Assembly (NCBI RefSeq): GCF_025370935.1
Contig: NC_133486.1
Location: forward strand, 8,562,330-8,626,329
Length of the DNA stretch: 64,000 nucleotides
Source: Choristoneura fumiferana
Taxonomy: Eukaryota > Arthropoda > Insecta > Lepidoptera > Tortricidae
Direction of reading: 5' to 3'
Made by a program: the position numbers and the translations under genes. A model generated the notes under the pieces. The model was not told the DNA's origin. It was given only the letters and a program-made list of their open reading frames with translations, and did no database searches. Shown here piece by piece: positions 25,801 through 34,000 of this stretch (its first letter is position 1; every line of letters begins with the position of its first letter).

Positions 25801-25813
25801 GAGTACTTGTTAG
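4802..25813 (+). CDS. ZP-domain transmembrane protein with giant Cys/Pro/Thr repeat array (whole gene, 8 coding exons)
   Basis: My splice model joins 4802-4834, 9570-9847, 11565-11724, 14034-14198, 14673-14851, 15657-15792, 16642-24388 and 25605-25813. All junctions are GT/AG with matching phases, giving 2968 codons plus TAG. Residues 1 to about 19 form a signal peptide. About 69-329 are a zona pellucida domain with paired cysteines ending in LCTSNCEGDC. About 341-2852 are about 118 units of the type C-Y-P-G-S-x-D-P-R-C joined by Pro/Thr linkers. R-x-x-R sites lie at 2881-2884 and 2912-2915, a membrane helix at about 2932-2955, and a basic 13-residue tail follows. ZP domains polymerise into apical extracellular matrix; insect members shape cuticle and tendon or tracheal matrix. 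I cannot match the repeat array to a named protein, so I assign no symbol. The ZP assignment is firm. Array function (extensible or mucin-like tether) is inference. Confidence 0.93.
5115..5290 (+). repeat. LINE-type 3' fragment (recurrent)
   Basis: The words aacggctggaccgatttc, gttgtgtttgttattatcag and gggggcgaat..gggcaaccactag recur in the same order at 30165-30314. It is non-coding dispersed repeat sequence. Confidence 0.6.
7188..7672. mobile_element. Inverted-repeat element (MITE-like), about 485 bp
   Basis: The ends tacaggatgt (7188-7197) and acatcctgta (7663-7672) are reverse complements. The similarity extends inward about 80 bp with mismatches, sharing the words ctatgcc, gggaaagta and gatagaca. 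No transposase frame lies between the arms, so it looks non-autonomous. Confidence 0.65.
8570..8660 (+). repeat. LINE 3' tail fragment
   Basis: It contains gcaggcctttgttcagcagtg followed by ctgatgatgatgatg. This is the common 3' end of the LINE family whose protein tail is readable at 15058-15275. Confidence 0.5.
8765..8872 (+). repeat. Dispersed 3'-tail repeat ending in (caaa)n
   Basis: The order gggataagtccgcctttgtacttaacac, then tttttgtacaataaagagtataaacaaacaaa, recurs at 53878-53980 and 63259-63370, and in divergent form at 12774-12860. It looks like the 3' end of a retroposon with its own aataaa. Confidence 0.55.
9570..9847 (+). CDS. ZP gene exon 2: end of signal peptide, N-terminal spacer, start of ZP-N
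   Basis: The acceptor is ttgctgtag and the exon opens CTG TCG. It encodes the rest of the signal peptide, an acidic spacer of about 50 residues, then the first ZP motif, IDVQCAGDFIDVTVEF, with the first ZP cysteine at residue 73. The donor is gtaagt. It splits a lysine codon 2/1 with exon 3. Confidence 0.92.
9935..10060 (+). pseudogene. LINE tail fragment in ZP intron 2
   Basis: It encodes AAGSRWMRS, then MGEAYVQQQM, followed by a gatgat tail. This is the C-terminal signature of the same LINE family as at 15058. It is a few dozen codons of dead sequence. Confidence 0.6.
11565..11724 (+). CDS. ZP gene exon 3: ZP-N middle
   Basis: Acceptor ccttttctcag, donor gtaagc. It continues DPKCKYVSLGG and encodes VPLKGCGS, LCNACGS and VLVFQADDF. 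The cysteine spacing and the hydrophobic strand pattern are typical of ZP-N. It ends in phase 0. Confidence 0.95.
12041..12690 (+). repeat. Dispersed repeat family C (full-length)
   Basis: It starts with 'ttccggagccaaaatggcaa', runs through gtctgtctgtcggtctgtccgtccgcggctttgc, and ends with cgtgtccgactcg..tgaccggttttttt. The same order recurs at 24866-25346, with related ends at 49586-50035 and 59071-59467. No protein is encoded. It lies in ZP intron 3. Confidence 0.7.
13761..13826 (+). repeat. (TC)n microsatellite
   Basis: About 24 TC dinucleotides run from 13761, followed by interrupted TC/TTTC. It creates a false Leu/Ser-repeat frame on the plus strand and an Arg/Glu-repeat frame on the minus strand. 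Confidence 0.95.
14034..14198 (+). CDS. ZP gene exon 4: ZP-N/ZP-C linker
   Basis: Acceptor atatttccag, donor gtaagt, 165 nt, phase 0. It encodes VSCARTSYEL, then LKPFMVDMLDVV and VECWMDIQKG, the ordered core found in insect ZP proteins at the start of ZP-C. Confidence 0.95.
14673..14851 (+). CDS. ZP gene exon 5: ZP-C
   Basis: Acceptor tttttttttcag, donor gtaagt. It encodes IKIGEYLTILVYLKD and KIHDCWAYDND, then KEGCPK. The G-D/E-x-L-T-x-x-V-Y-L and H-D-C-x-A-x-D patterns are hallmarks of insect ZP-C. It ends 2/1 in a lysine codon. Confidence 0.95.
15058..15275 (+). pseudogene. LINE protein-tail fragment with internal fold-back, ZP intron 5
   Basis: A reading frame gives WRPRLGKRSVGRPPARWSDD and LRKVLALVEAG, then after an interruption GRPCPAADCH and a (gat)n tail. 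This is the C-terminal end of a LINE protein also seen at 32216 (minus) and 42095 (minus). A perfect 15-bp palindrome at 15164-15199 interrupts it. Confidence 0.65.
15164..15199. repeat. Perfect 15-bp inverted repeat (hairpin)
   Basis: ccacaatacaagtaa (15164-15178) and ttacttgtattgtgg (15185-15199) are exact reverse complements, separated by the 6-base loop cccata. Confidence 0.95.
15657..15792 (+). CDS. ZP gene exon 6: end of ZP-C
   Basis: Acceptor tatattag, donor gtatgt. It encodes KKKLIDLWQKS, then AYSRVSAFRFPDTDQVYLTCNVE, the usual F-x-F-P-x-x-x-x-V-x-x-x-C strand near the end of a ZP domain. The join to exon 7 in phase 0 gives CNVELC. Confidence 0.95.
16044..16117. repeat. Nested inverted repeat (about 74 bp)
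   Basis: caattgctggct pairs with agccagcaattg at the outside, and aaacggac pairs with gtccgttt around a short centre at 16079-16082. The structure could form a cruciform or be a remnant MITE. It lies in ZP intron 6. Confidence 0.8.
16423..16481. repeat. 16-bp perfect inverted repeat
   Basis: aaaaagattgcaggcg (16423-16438) and cgcctgcaatcttttt (16466-16481) are exact reverse complements with a 27-base spacer. It lies about 160 bp upstream of the giant repeat exon. Confidence 0.9.
16642..24388 (+). CDS. ZP gene exon 7: giant 7.7-kb repeat exon
   Basis: Acceptor tgatccacag, donor gtaagg, 7747 nt with no stop codon. It opens with the last ZP cysteines (LCTSNCEGDC), then a short Thr-rich stretch. 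It then encodes 8 degenerate N-terminal units, 97 regular 20-residue units (C-Y-P-G-S-T-D-P-R-C-P-K-P-T-T-P-A-P-P-N) and 13 spacer-type units (C-Y-P-G-S-P-D-P-N-C-P-Q followed by P-T-Y-L-P-P), about 118 by hand count. Each unit has two cysteines with eight residues between them, so about 236 cysteines in all, probably pairing as small loops. The Pro/Thr linkers look O-glycosylatable. The end (about residues 2853-2899) is charged and contains RKSR and an acidic DYDDDAQ stretch. The exon size alone is exceptional. The other two plus-strand frames and the minus strand also stay open over long stretches because the 60-bp period preserves frame; those are shadows. Confidence 0.95.
16711..24246 (+). 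repeat. Coding satellite: 60-bp tandem array with longer super-period
   Basis: The basic period is 60 bp. Twelve superunits contain 4, 9, 8, 9, 7, 14, 11, 9, 9, 8, 5 and 4 basic units. Each is headed by a spacer with P-P-T-Y-L-P-P, and a thirteenth spacer closes the array. Superunit 2 (17659-18198) is the most homogeneous. In 20461-20820 a 120-bp dimer (NDPRCPR unit plus TDPRCPK unit) is repeated three times almost unchanged. From about 21760 the linker changes from TTPAPP to TTQAPP. Confidence 0.95.
24389..25604. other. ZP gene intron 7
   Basis: The 1.2-kb intron holds a short repeat near 24575-24630 (cactcagcataatgttgc, shared in inverted form with 13625-13690) and a full copy of dispersed repeat family C at 24866-25346. 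No coding exon is seen. Confidence 0.75.
24866..25346 (+). repeat. Dispersed repeat family C, second copy
   Basis: It is collinear with 12041-12690: gggttccatagtcaaagtgg, tccgtccgcggctttgcgcag, ggtacctcccatagatgtaa, and ending cttggccggttttt. It is shorter by internal deletions. Confidence 0.75.
25605..25813 (+). CDS. ZP gene exon 8: cleavage site, transmembrane helix, tail, stop
   Basis: Acceptor ttattttcag. One base from exon 7 completes GAT. It encodes a basic stretch with R-S-R-K-I-R (furin-like), a short stem, the hydrophobic segment AVIYVTVGSALLMVLSATMA and the tail KHKKTNANTQSTC, ending at TAG 25811-25813. The order stem, helix, basic stop-transfer is that of a type I membrane protein. 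Confidence 0.93.
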
Positions 25814-26343
25814 TTGTAGAAAAATTACATGGTAAATTGTGATACTAGTAAGTCAGCTTTATATTTGAATCATGTAACATTTTTTTTATTATATGTGAAT
25901 ACCTAAACAAATTGTAAATGGCTACACATAAGTTTTGAAAGCTTTTTGTATTCTATCACTGCCTTATATTTTAAGCTAATCTCAGTCTCAGGATGCCTAT
26001 TTTATTACTTTATAAAATAGTGCCATATAAAAAAAACTTTGGTTATAATCTGAATGCATCCTCAGAAAAAATATATACATAAATAACGTCTATTTTTCTC
26101 TATTTATGTCCTAGTCAAATATTTATGTTTTATGTCCCGGAATCTTGAAATTTTATGCTTGTTCTGATTAATTTGAAGTTGTGATATTTACATGTTTTTG
26201 TAAATAATTATATAGTTTGCCAGTATTTATATGTGGCCATTTGTTGCATAATGTATATATAATACTCTAGTTGTTGTATAAAACACTATCAGGCAATTTG
26301 TAATGCCCTGTTATGCACTAAAGTGGTTTTAATATTGAGATAT

Positions 26344-26349
26344 AATAAA
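26344..26349 (+). terminator. Likely polyadenylation signal of the ZP gene
   Basis: This is the first AATAAA downstream of the stop codon (about 530 nt). An A-rich run follows at 26353. It implies a 3' UTR of about 0.55 kb. Confidence 0.6.
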
Positions 26350-26549
26350 TGTAAAAAAAAGAAAATATGAGTAAATATAAAACCACTTTCGTACCTACAT
26401 TTCGGGATGCTTGAAGGATTTGATGTTTTTCAAGATTGCTTTTAAGATCAAATTAAACATTCTATGAATGTAAAATATGCCCATTTGTTTCATTTTATTC
26501 CTTTATCTTTTTGTTATAATCCTGACCATGTTCTTAAAAATCCATATAA

Positions 26550-26805
26550 TATATCCATACTAATATTATTAATGCGAAAGTGTATGTGTTGGTGTGTATG
26601 TTTGTCCGTCTTTCACGCCGTAACGGAGCGACGGATCGACGTGATTTTTGGCATAGAGATAGTTTATGGGCCCGAGAGTGACTTAGGCTACTTTTTATAC
26701 CGGAAAAACATTAAAATAAAAAAAAAAAAACCCGACTGCCAAAACTAAAAGGAAGAAAATAAGTCTAGTAATAATTAGGTCATTCCACGCGGGCAAAAGC
26801 TAGTT
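26550..26805 (+). repeat. LINE-type 3' fragment
   Basis: The order tactaatattattaatgcgaaagtgt, tttgtccgtctttcacgc, gacggatcgacgtgattttt and 'gggcaaaagctagttct' is the reverse-complement partner of 39136-39365. It is a common dispersed repeat. Confidence 0.6.
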
Positions 26806-27282
26806 CTAAATAACACAAGACAGCTTAAAAAAATACTGATAAATTATTTCCTGCGCTTCAGTTACCAGCAATATTGATCTGACAAACAAAGTGTGCATAA
26901 ATCTGATACGACTTTATTCCTAGGGCCGAAAGGGCGTGTCAGATATTTTTGGACGCTCCGCTTTGGCAGGTGTTAATGCAGGTGACTGTCCATTGTAAAA
27001 TGTGATAAGTCTTTAAGCTGTCTACGGGAAAATTAGATATAGTAACAACCGGAAATAAAAGACGTCCTTTCACAGCGATACTCTATTACAAGAATGACAA
27101 TAACATCTTAAGCTACCCTCCACCACAATATGATAATAAGTTGCATCTACCCGACATACACAACACCCTTCCTCTTAAATACCTAGATATTGTTATTAAA
27201 TTTAACTTTACCAACTTAGCTAGCTTGTGATATTTTAAGTTACAATGTTTTGCTAGCAATTAGGTACAAGGTTACTACTTCA

Positions 27283-28572
27283 CTAATCAATTTCAAAACC
27301 ATATCTCTTATGCACCGTTCTTATTCTCTGAGGCCGGGCCTCCGATGTCTCTGGGCGGGACTGTGTGCACTGCGGTGGGCGGGGCGCGCGGCGCGGCTCC
27401 GGCGCGGGCGCTCTCTCCCACTCGGGCGAGGAGTTCCCACGAGCCTCGGGGGTTGTTGCCGGCTGACTTTCCGGTTCACCTCTTATCGAGTTCTCTTGAC
27501 CCTCATGTCCTTCCTCTGATATCTCGGTGGGAGAACCTAAAACAGACTTCTTTCTCAACGGATCAACATGTCTCTTAACGACTTCATTGCACCTCTGTCC
27601 ACTGTATTATTCCGTGTTCCTAAAACCTGAGCGACGGTGTCGGGAACCCATTTCTCCCCGGATCTGAACTCTTGACTGTCGCCTGGCATAAATTGATCTC
27701 TGCTGACACCTTTCGTATCACGAATTTGCTTCCGCTGTGCCTCTACCACTTTATCTTCTATGGCGCTTCTCGAGTGGAGCAAGTACAGCCGCGAACGCAG
27801 TGACCTTCGCTGCAGCATTGTTGCCGGTGTTTGTACTATGCTCTCTATTGCGGCAACTCATCAAGTACGTTTGGAGGGCTATCTCGACATCCACCTTTTC
27901 TCTTGCTGTTTTTCTTATAGCTCGTTTACAAAGTTTTACGGCCCCTTGGCGGCTCCATTCGATGATGGATGATAAGCCGGCGCAAACAATGAAACAATGA
28001 TTTTGATGAAACATGTCTAAAAACCATCGCTAGAAAACCTGCATCCAAATAAAAAACTGCATTCAAATCGGTCAACCCGTTTAAGAGCTCTGGTGCCACA
28101 GACAGACACACATAGCGGTCAAACTTATAGTTAACACCCCTCTTTTTGCATCGGGGGTTAAAAAGACAATCAAATTGCTTCCTAAGTATAAACATAGGTA
28201 AATTACTGTTATTATCATTCTTATTTTCAAAAGCTATACAGGGTGTCTTTGACCATGGGGCTTTAACTCATGAAATCACTTATCCCCTGACTGAAAAAGG
28301 GTGGGCCATTGTCTGAAGCCATCTCTTTTGGCAATCCGAATCGGGCAAACGTTTACCTTAAAATCTTGGTAACGGCTGTAGCTGTGGTTCTGGTCATTAA
28401 AAATGCTTCAATACATTTACTTGTGGCATCTATTTAAAATGAAAAACGACTCCATGCCTCGGGGTGGTACGGGCAGGGCTGCGGCGGCCTCCGCCGCGCA
28501 CACGGCGCACTCGCTGCAGCAACGCTCGATGTCCGCGTCGATGCCGGCCCACTACACGTAACTGCGGGCCAA
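27283..28572 (-). pseudogene. Degenerate Gypsy-type LTR retrotransposon, integrase region
   Basis: Minus-strand reading shows, in order, the zinc-binding part of an integrase (ARSYVWWAGIDADIERC, then CAVC, near 28500-28570). The core follows (DATSKCIEAF and RFGLPKEMASDNGPPFF, about 28250-28440), then NGAAKG and LCKRAIRKTAREK with TYLMSCRNREHSTTG (about 27780-27960). Last come RSRLYLLHSR and FRSGEKWVPDTVAQVLG (about 27600-27770). Stops and frameshifts break the frame and another repeat is inserted at about 27985-28165. No LTRs were identified. The element is dead. Confidence 0.8.
27985..28165 (+). repeat. Dispersed repeat family D inserted in the Gypsy copy
   Basis: It contains 'aagagctctggtgccacaga', then acacatagcggtcaaactta, and ends cccctctttttgc..gggggttaaaaa. 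The same repeat is at 50611-50829 and 60040-60258. Confidence 0.7.
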
Positions 28573-29096
28573 GCTTTTCATTTTAACGATGCCCAAGTGA
28601 CTAACGTGTAGTTCCTTGAGTATAAAATGTTTGATACTTTGTGGTACCACAATACGGTAACCCCAGAAAGAAATATTTTTTCACTTCTCATGCTTGTAAA
28701 GTTCGTGTTTATGCTGGATCTAGGCGACATAAAATGACTTTTTATGCACTAGTGCATAAAATAAAATCTTCGTCTAAGATCAAGGTAAGTCAACAGCCAC
28801 AAACAAAGAAGGTTATATATGTATATTTTTTTTCATAATTTTTAATTTGTATAAGTAAAATTAAAAATCAATCAAAATAAACCAATAAAACTATCGTGAG
28901 GTCCGTGTGACATTTCTGTCACGCTTATGATTGGATAAATATCTAAAAAGTCAATCGCAAGCAAAACTGAACGTCCTGGTAGAATTGTCCAAACGGACAG
29001 AAGCCATTTATAAAAAAAAATCTGAAACGTCAAGCGGATAGCACGGTACTAACGCCATCTAGCGATAAGTATTTCGCCTGTCGAAAAACCCTCAAT

Positions 29097-29288
29097 AGAG
29101 CGTTTTCAGATTATCCGATCCAATATCGGACGCCGATACCGATATCGGGGCAAGTAAAACGTATGAAATTAAGCTGTCTTTCAGATTATCCGATCCGATA
29201 TCGGATCATTATTTCATACATTTTACTTGCCCCGATAGCGTATCGGCGTCCGATACTGATATCGGATCGGATAATCTAAAAACGCTCT
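29097..29288. mobile_element. Fold-back MITE, about 190 bp
   Basis: Left agagcgttttcagattatcc and the right end aatctaaaaacgctct are inverted repeats. The pairing continues through ccgatcc, tatcgg, cgccgata and gcaagtaaaa on both sides, so nearly the whole element folds on itself. I found no convincing target-site duplication. Confidence 0.8.
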
Positions 29289-29365
29289 TAGGTCAAAAAC
29301 TCCAGTGATTGGGTTAAATGAGGATTTAAAAAACAAACAACTGCACATCATTTACTTCTTTATTA

Positions 29366-29434
29366 CATCATCATCATCCCAGCCTATTACACACAACACA
29401 CACGCTACTGGGCACAGGCCTCCTCTCCGAATGC
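29366..29434 (-). repeat. SINE family A tail fragment
   Basis: catcatcatcatcccagcct is followed by ctactgggcacaggcctcct, the reverse complement of the SINE 3' end. Confidence 0.6.
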
Positions 29435-30164
29435 GAGTACATAAATCGAACAGGATCATTTAAATAACAAACTAGCTACATATTTAAGTACCTACATTCA
29501 ATAAAGATAAGTAAGTAGGAAAATAGAATTATAATTTTATTAACTCTTCGCATGAATAATAATTAAATAGTGTGGAATAGCATGTATGGAAATAATGTGT
29601 AATGTATCTAACTAACCATGAATTGCAAACTTTTAATTCTACATATTTTCATTCTTACCTAAGAGCTATTGCCCCGGAGAGACAAATGACAGGAATCATA
29701 GTAAAATCCTAACAAGTAGGTACCCTTCTGGTAAAATAATCTATGCCAATCAAGCTGACTGACATGACTCCTATTTCCTAGAGATGTGCTACGCTACGTC
29801 GTTGCTATAGATGTGTTTGATATCGAACAATCATATTCATTGATCCACATAGAGTACTGGTGGAAACGGGTTCAACTAAGCTATATATTTTTGTCTATGG
29901 AAACATGCGTGCTATGGATAAGTGCGTCGTGAGCTGCGCATCTTCAAGAGCATCTTCCTCGAACGGCTACATAGCTTAGCATTATTGGAAACTGTCCCAT
30001 AGTCTCGTAGCGTAGCTTTCACATCCTCGCAGCATAGCTGCATAGCACGTCTCTGGTTAGCCCTGTATTAGCTTGTTTTGTTCTTTTTTGATTGGAATTC
30101 GGAAATAAAAAACATTTTGTTATCTATTAATCTTTTAATATATAAAAATGAATCCCTATTCCCC

Positions 30165-30314
30165 TTGGTCACGGCATCAGGCGTGAACGGCTGGAACGAT
30201 TTCGCTAATTCTTTTTTGTTGTGTTTGCTATTGTCAGGAGAAGGTTCTCATTAAAGAAGATTTAGAAAATTAAAAAAACTACACCGGGGGCGAAGCCGCG
30301 GGCACCGGCTAGTA
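30165..30314 (+). repeat. LINE-type 3' fragment
   Basis: It is collinear with 5150-5290: aacggctggaacgatttcgc, ttgttgtgtttgctattgtc and cgaagccgcgggcaccggct. Confidence 0.6.
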
Positions 30315-30906
30315 GATAATAAAAATAAATAGGTATATTTAATTAAAGGTAAATAGGTATATTTTATTCTTAAGTTTCTAAAGTCTATAGGTATATGTTA
30401 TATAAAGATTCCTAGAAGAATCTTATTAGTTCATCAGTTAGTTTGTTAGAAAACATTGGACACGTATTTTTTCTTCTGTGAATTAAACGTCGTGTTGACC
30501 TCGTGTTGACAGGTGTCCATGGGCGGCGGTGATTGCTTCCCATCAGGTGACCCGCAAGCTCGTTTTCCCCTCTTATATATAAAAAAAAATGATGAAGATA
30601 TAGCCCAGGGTCGGTAAAAAAAATGGTGGCTCATTAAAAACTTTGAAATTTTGTAAATTGTAATTTTTGATTCTTCCGATCCAAAAGGTTGCCGACCCCT
30701 GGTATAGGCAGTTAAAATCACACCGTGCGACACTTTTTAGCTCATCGTGACGTCACCCCCACTCCCAAACTCTAGCGCGCTTCATCTTTGTAATTTTTTG
30801 TTTGATTGACAAAAGAAAAAATAGGCGTATCCAATATTTTATAATAATGTAACTGTCAGAAGGAATACAATAATATTTGTTTCCCGGGAAAGTACCAAAT
30901 TAACAA

Positions 30907-30912
30907 TTTATT
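30907..30912 (-). terminator. Polyadenylation signal of the P450 gene
   Basis: tttatt on the plus strand is AATAAA on the minus strand, only 24 bases past the stop codon (30937). If used, the 3' UTR is about 45-60 nt. Confidence 0.6.
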
Positions 30913-30936
30913 GATATTAATCACGCGTACTTTAGG

Positions 30937-31044
30937 TTACCGATCGATGAGCTTGATACGTATGGGTCCGTTTGGGGTGTACATGGGATGCACGTGGTAA
31001 TCCAAAGGTTCGTGGTGATACTCCATTTTGAAGGCTTGCACCAT
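30937..31044 (-). CDS. P450 exon 12 (C-terminus, stop)
   Basis: After the acceptor ttaaccaacag it encodes MVQAFKMEYHHEPLDY, then GPIRIKLIDR and TAA. The length and the final I-R-I-K-L pattern fit the end of a P450. Confidence 0.93.
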   Translation of the reverse strand: MVQAFKMEYHHEPLDYHVHPMYTPNGPIRIKLIDR

Positions 31045-34000
31045 CTGTTGGTTAAATAATATAGAATGACATTAAAAAAAAAACGGAGTGATTAATTAAT
31101 TAGTTACTTTCTTAAAGTTGCTTTTTGGGCAAAGATTCCCCTAAAGGCAAAATTGGCGTATATTACAGAACCATAAAAAGTACAAAAAACTGCGCCGTTT
31201 TCCTCTTAACATGGTGTGAAATGGACAAGTGAAGGAAAACGTGAGAAAATGGAAATAAAAAAAACTTTCAATGAAACTCTGAAAGTAGGCCACAAAGGGT
31301 TCTTTTACACGTCACTTTTATAAACTAACACCGCTTTCGAAAATACCATCATTTCCAAGAAGAATGCGCCGGAAGAAACTTGGCAAAAACATTTTTTTTT
31401 CAAACTAAGCTACCAAAAAAATTAAAATAGAAATATATGGATAAAAATTTAAAATTACATGGGTTATATGTCTAAATCAGTTTACATTTAAGAAAGACAC
31501 GAAGGTGCTTTTTAGTTTCCAATCCGCACAAGGCCCGCGTGGAAGCTACATTCCAATCACTCTCATTTCAAAAGGAGGCCTTTGGCCAACAGCGGACATA
31601 CAGCTGGTTTACATGATGCCAGTAAAATCCCGAGAACTCATGTTGATCATCAAGAGAAGAAAGGTTGCCTATCTAGGACATGTATTAAGGCATGAGCGCT
31701 ATCATTTACTTCAGACAATAATGATGGGAAAAATTGAGGGGAAAAGACGCGTCGGAAGAAGAAAGAAACCGTGGCTCCGAAACATCAGAGAGTGGACCGG
31801 TATCGCCAGTGTGGAAGAACTGTTTTCTCTGGCGAGAGATAAGGAGAGATATGCGGAGCTGACAGCCAACCTCCAGTAGTGAAGAGGTACTGCAAGAAGA
31901 AGAAGAAGTAAAATCGTGCCAGTAGCAAGCATTACGGCACTCGATCGATCACTTGTAACTTGTTAGTACCGCGGGCCCGTAATGTAATACTACCTGGCAA
32001 GATTTGACTGGCATTGTTTGGGTGACACTCTTTACTGACCCGGATAATACCGTCACGAAAATACCGACCTTGTTTTTCGTGTACACGCCCATAGAAGCTC
32101 ATATCAGTTTCTATGGGCGTGTATACGAAAAACAGGGCTGGTATTTCCGTGTCGGTATTATTCGGGCCGGGAAAGAGTGTCACCCCATTGTTTTACCACT
32201 GGTTTACCTACCTACCAGCATCATCATCAGCTTATTGCAGTCCACTGCTGGACCCAATAGCGCTTGCGTCCTGTCCTAGGCTGAACTACCAGCAGCATTT
32301 TGCTGATCGTCATTCCACCTAGCCGTAGGGCGTCCTACACTACATTTGTATGTGATGAGATGACTCACTTTGCAAATAACAGTATGTATTTCCAGTTCCG
32401 CGAACCGTCTTCCAAGGCACATGCGCCTGCCGAAGCCGAACGGCAATGATGCGAAAGCGTGGTGTTTCTGCAATGGCGACCGTTGGATCCAACGTTCAGG
32501 CCTGAACTCTGAGGCACCAGAGAAATACTCCTCGCTGTTGCCCATCACATAGTGCTGGAATATTACTTGTGTCTGGAATTAGAGTAAATGGACTTATAAC
32601 TAATATATCTCGGGACTTAATTACGACTACAAGATTGAATTAGTACATTGTGTCTTAAGGGCGGTAAATAAGGAATTACGAACGAGAGTCTATTAGAAGC
32701 CCGAAGTCGAAGAAGGCTTTAATGAGTCGATGTTCGTAATTCTAGTAGCGCCCGTGCGACATACAATGTTTTTCATCACATTTGCGAGTAAAATTGTATA
32801 TTTGTAAAAGAAAAACTAATATTTTTGAAAAATTGCCGATACCGCTGATTGCGCTGCAGGCGCTGCAGCACGCCATGCAGTAACAAACTCATTTACCGAC
32901 CTTGGGCTTCATGACAAGAAAGTTAGTACGGGCAATGACTCATTTACCGACCACGGGTTTCATGACAAGCACATTAAGGTCGAGGGTTTTATTCGGGGGG
33001 TTGCAAGCAAGGTAGCCTGCATGCTACGACACTGTTTACGAGCAAGTGTGATGAAAAATGTTTTGCTATCATATTTTGTCATAAAAGTTCGTATTTATCT
33101 TGCTTTCTCAACTTATTGAAGTTCACTGAAGGTAATTGAGAGAAATAAACACTTACGAACTTACCCGACTAAATACGGTGAGCAAAAAAACATTATTCAC
33201 AAAATAATTTGTATTTTGTAAGTAATATTTGAAACAGTTTATTTTCACATTTTTTATGGTAACATTCTCATTAAAAATAAAAACGTCACAATAAATTAAG
33301 GCGCGAAACTAATTGAACTTTTTAAATCCACAGATAAGTAGAAACTAAACGAGGTTTTGATATTCATGGTCTTTATAGTCTGTCTTATTCATAAAACAGT
33401 GCTAGAACGTAACTTTTGCGTCTCAGATTTTAATGAAGTAAAACGTCAAGCTGCAAATTTTGCACGAAAGACAGTTTCTTAAAGTAATAAAAGGATTAAA
33501 AATAAAACTACTTACACCTCTGGGAATGTTGTAACCACAGATAACAGTATCTCTAGTTAGCTGTCGCCCGTTACCAATTACTACGGGATACATTCTGAAA
33601 AATATTTTATTGTTTTTTTTTTAACATTTAACATGAAAATAATAATTCATAAAAATATATAATATATTCCTACCTTAATACTTCTTTTACACAGGCTTTA
33701 AGGTACGGCATTTGATTAATATCTCCTGGTTTCATTGGCCTTCCTTGTAAAACTTTCGATACCTCGGCGTAAATCTTTTCTTGAATATGCGGTCTTAAAG
33801 ATAATTGATATAAAGTAGAGGCCACAGCATTTGATGTCTGAAAAGTTACATTTTCATATGTAAAATCAAGTAAATATCATGGGACGATTGGCACCAATTA
33901 ATTGACCTAGTCCCAAGCTAACCTAAGCTTGTATTATGAGTACTAGGCAACGGATTAACATACTTAGGTATATAGGTAAATACACATATACCTACTCGTA

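Noticed and set aside
27345..27578. GC-rich plus-strand frames
   Set aside because: Antisense to recognisable Gypsy integrase sequence.
32370..32552. Plus-strand open frame
   Set aside because: Antisense of the P450 haem exon, whose splice sites and motifs fix the minus strand.
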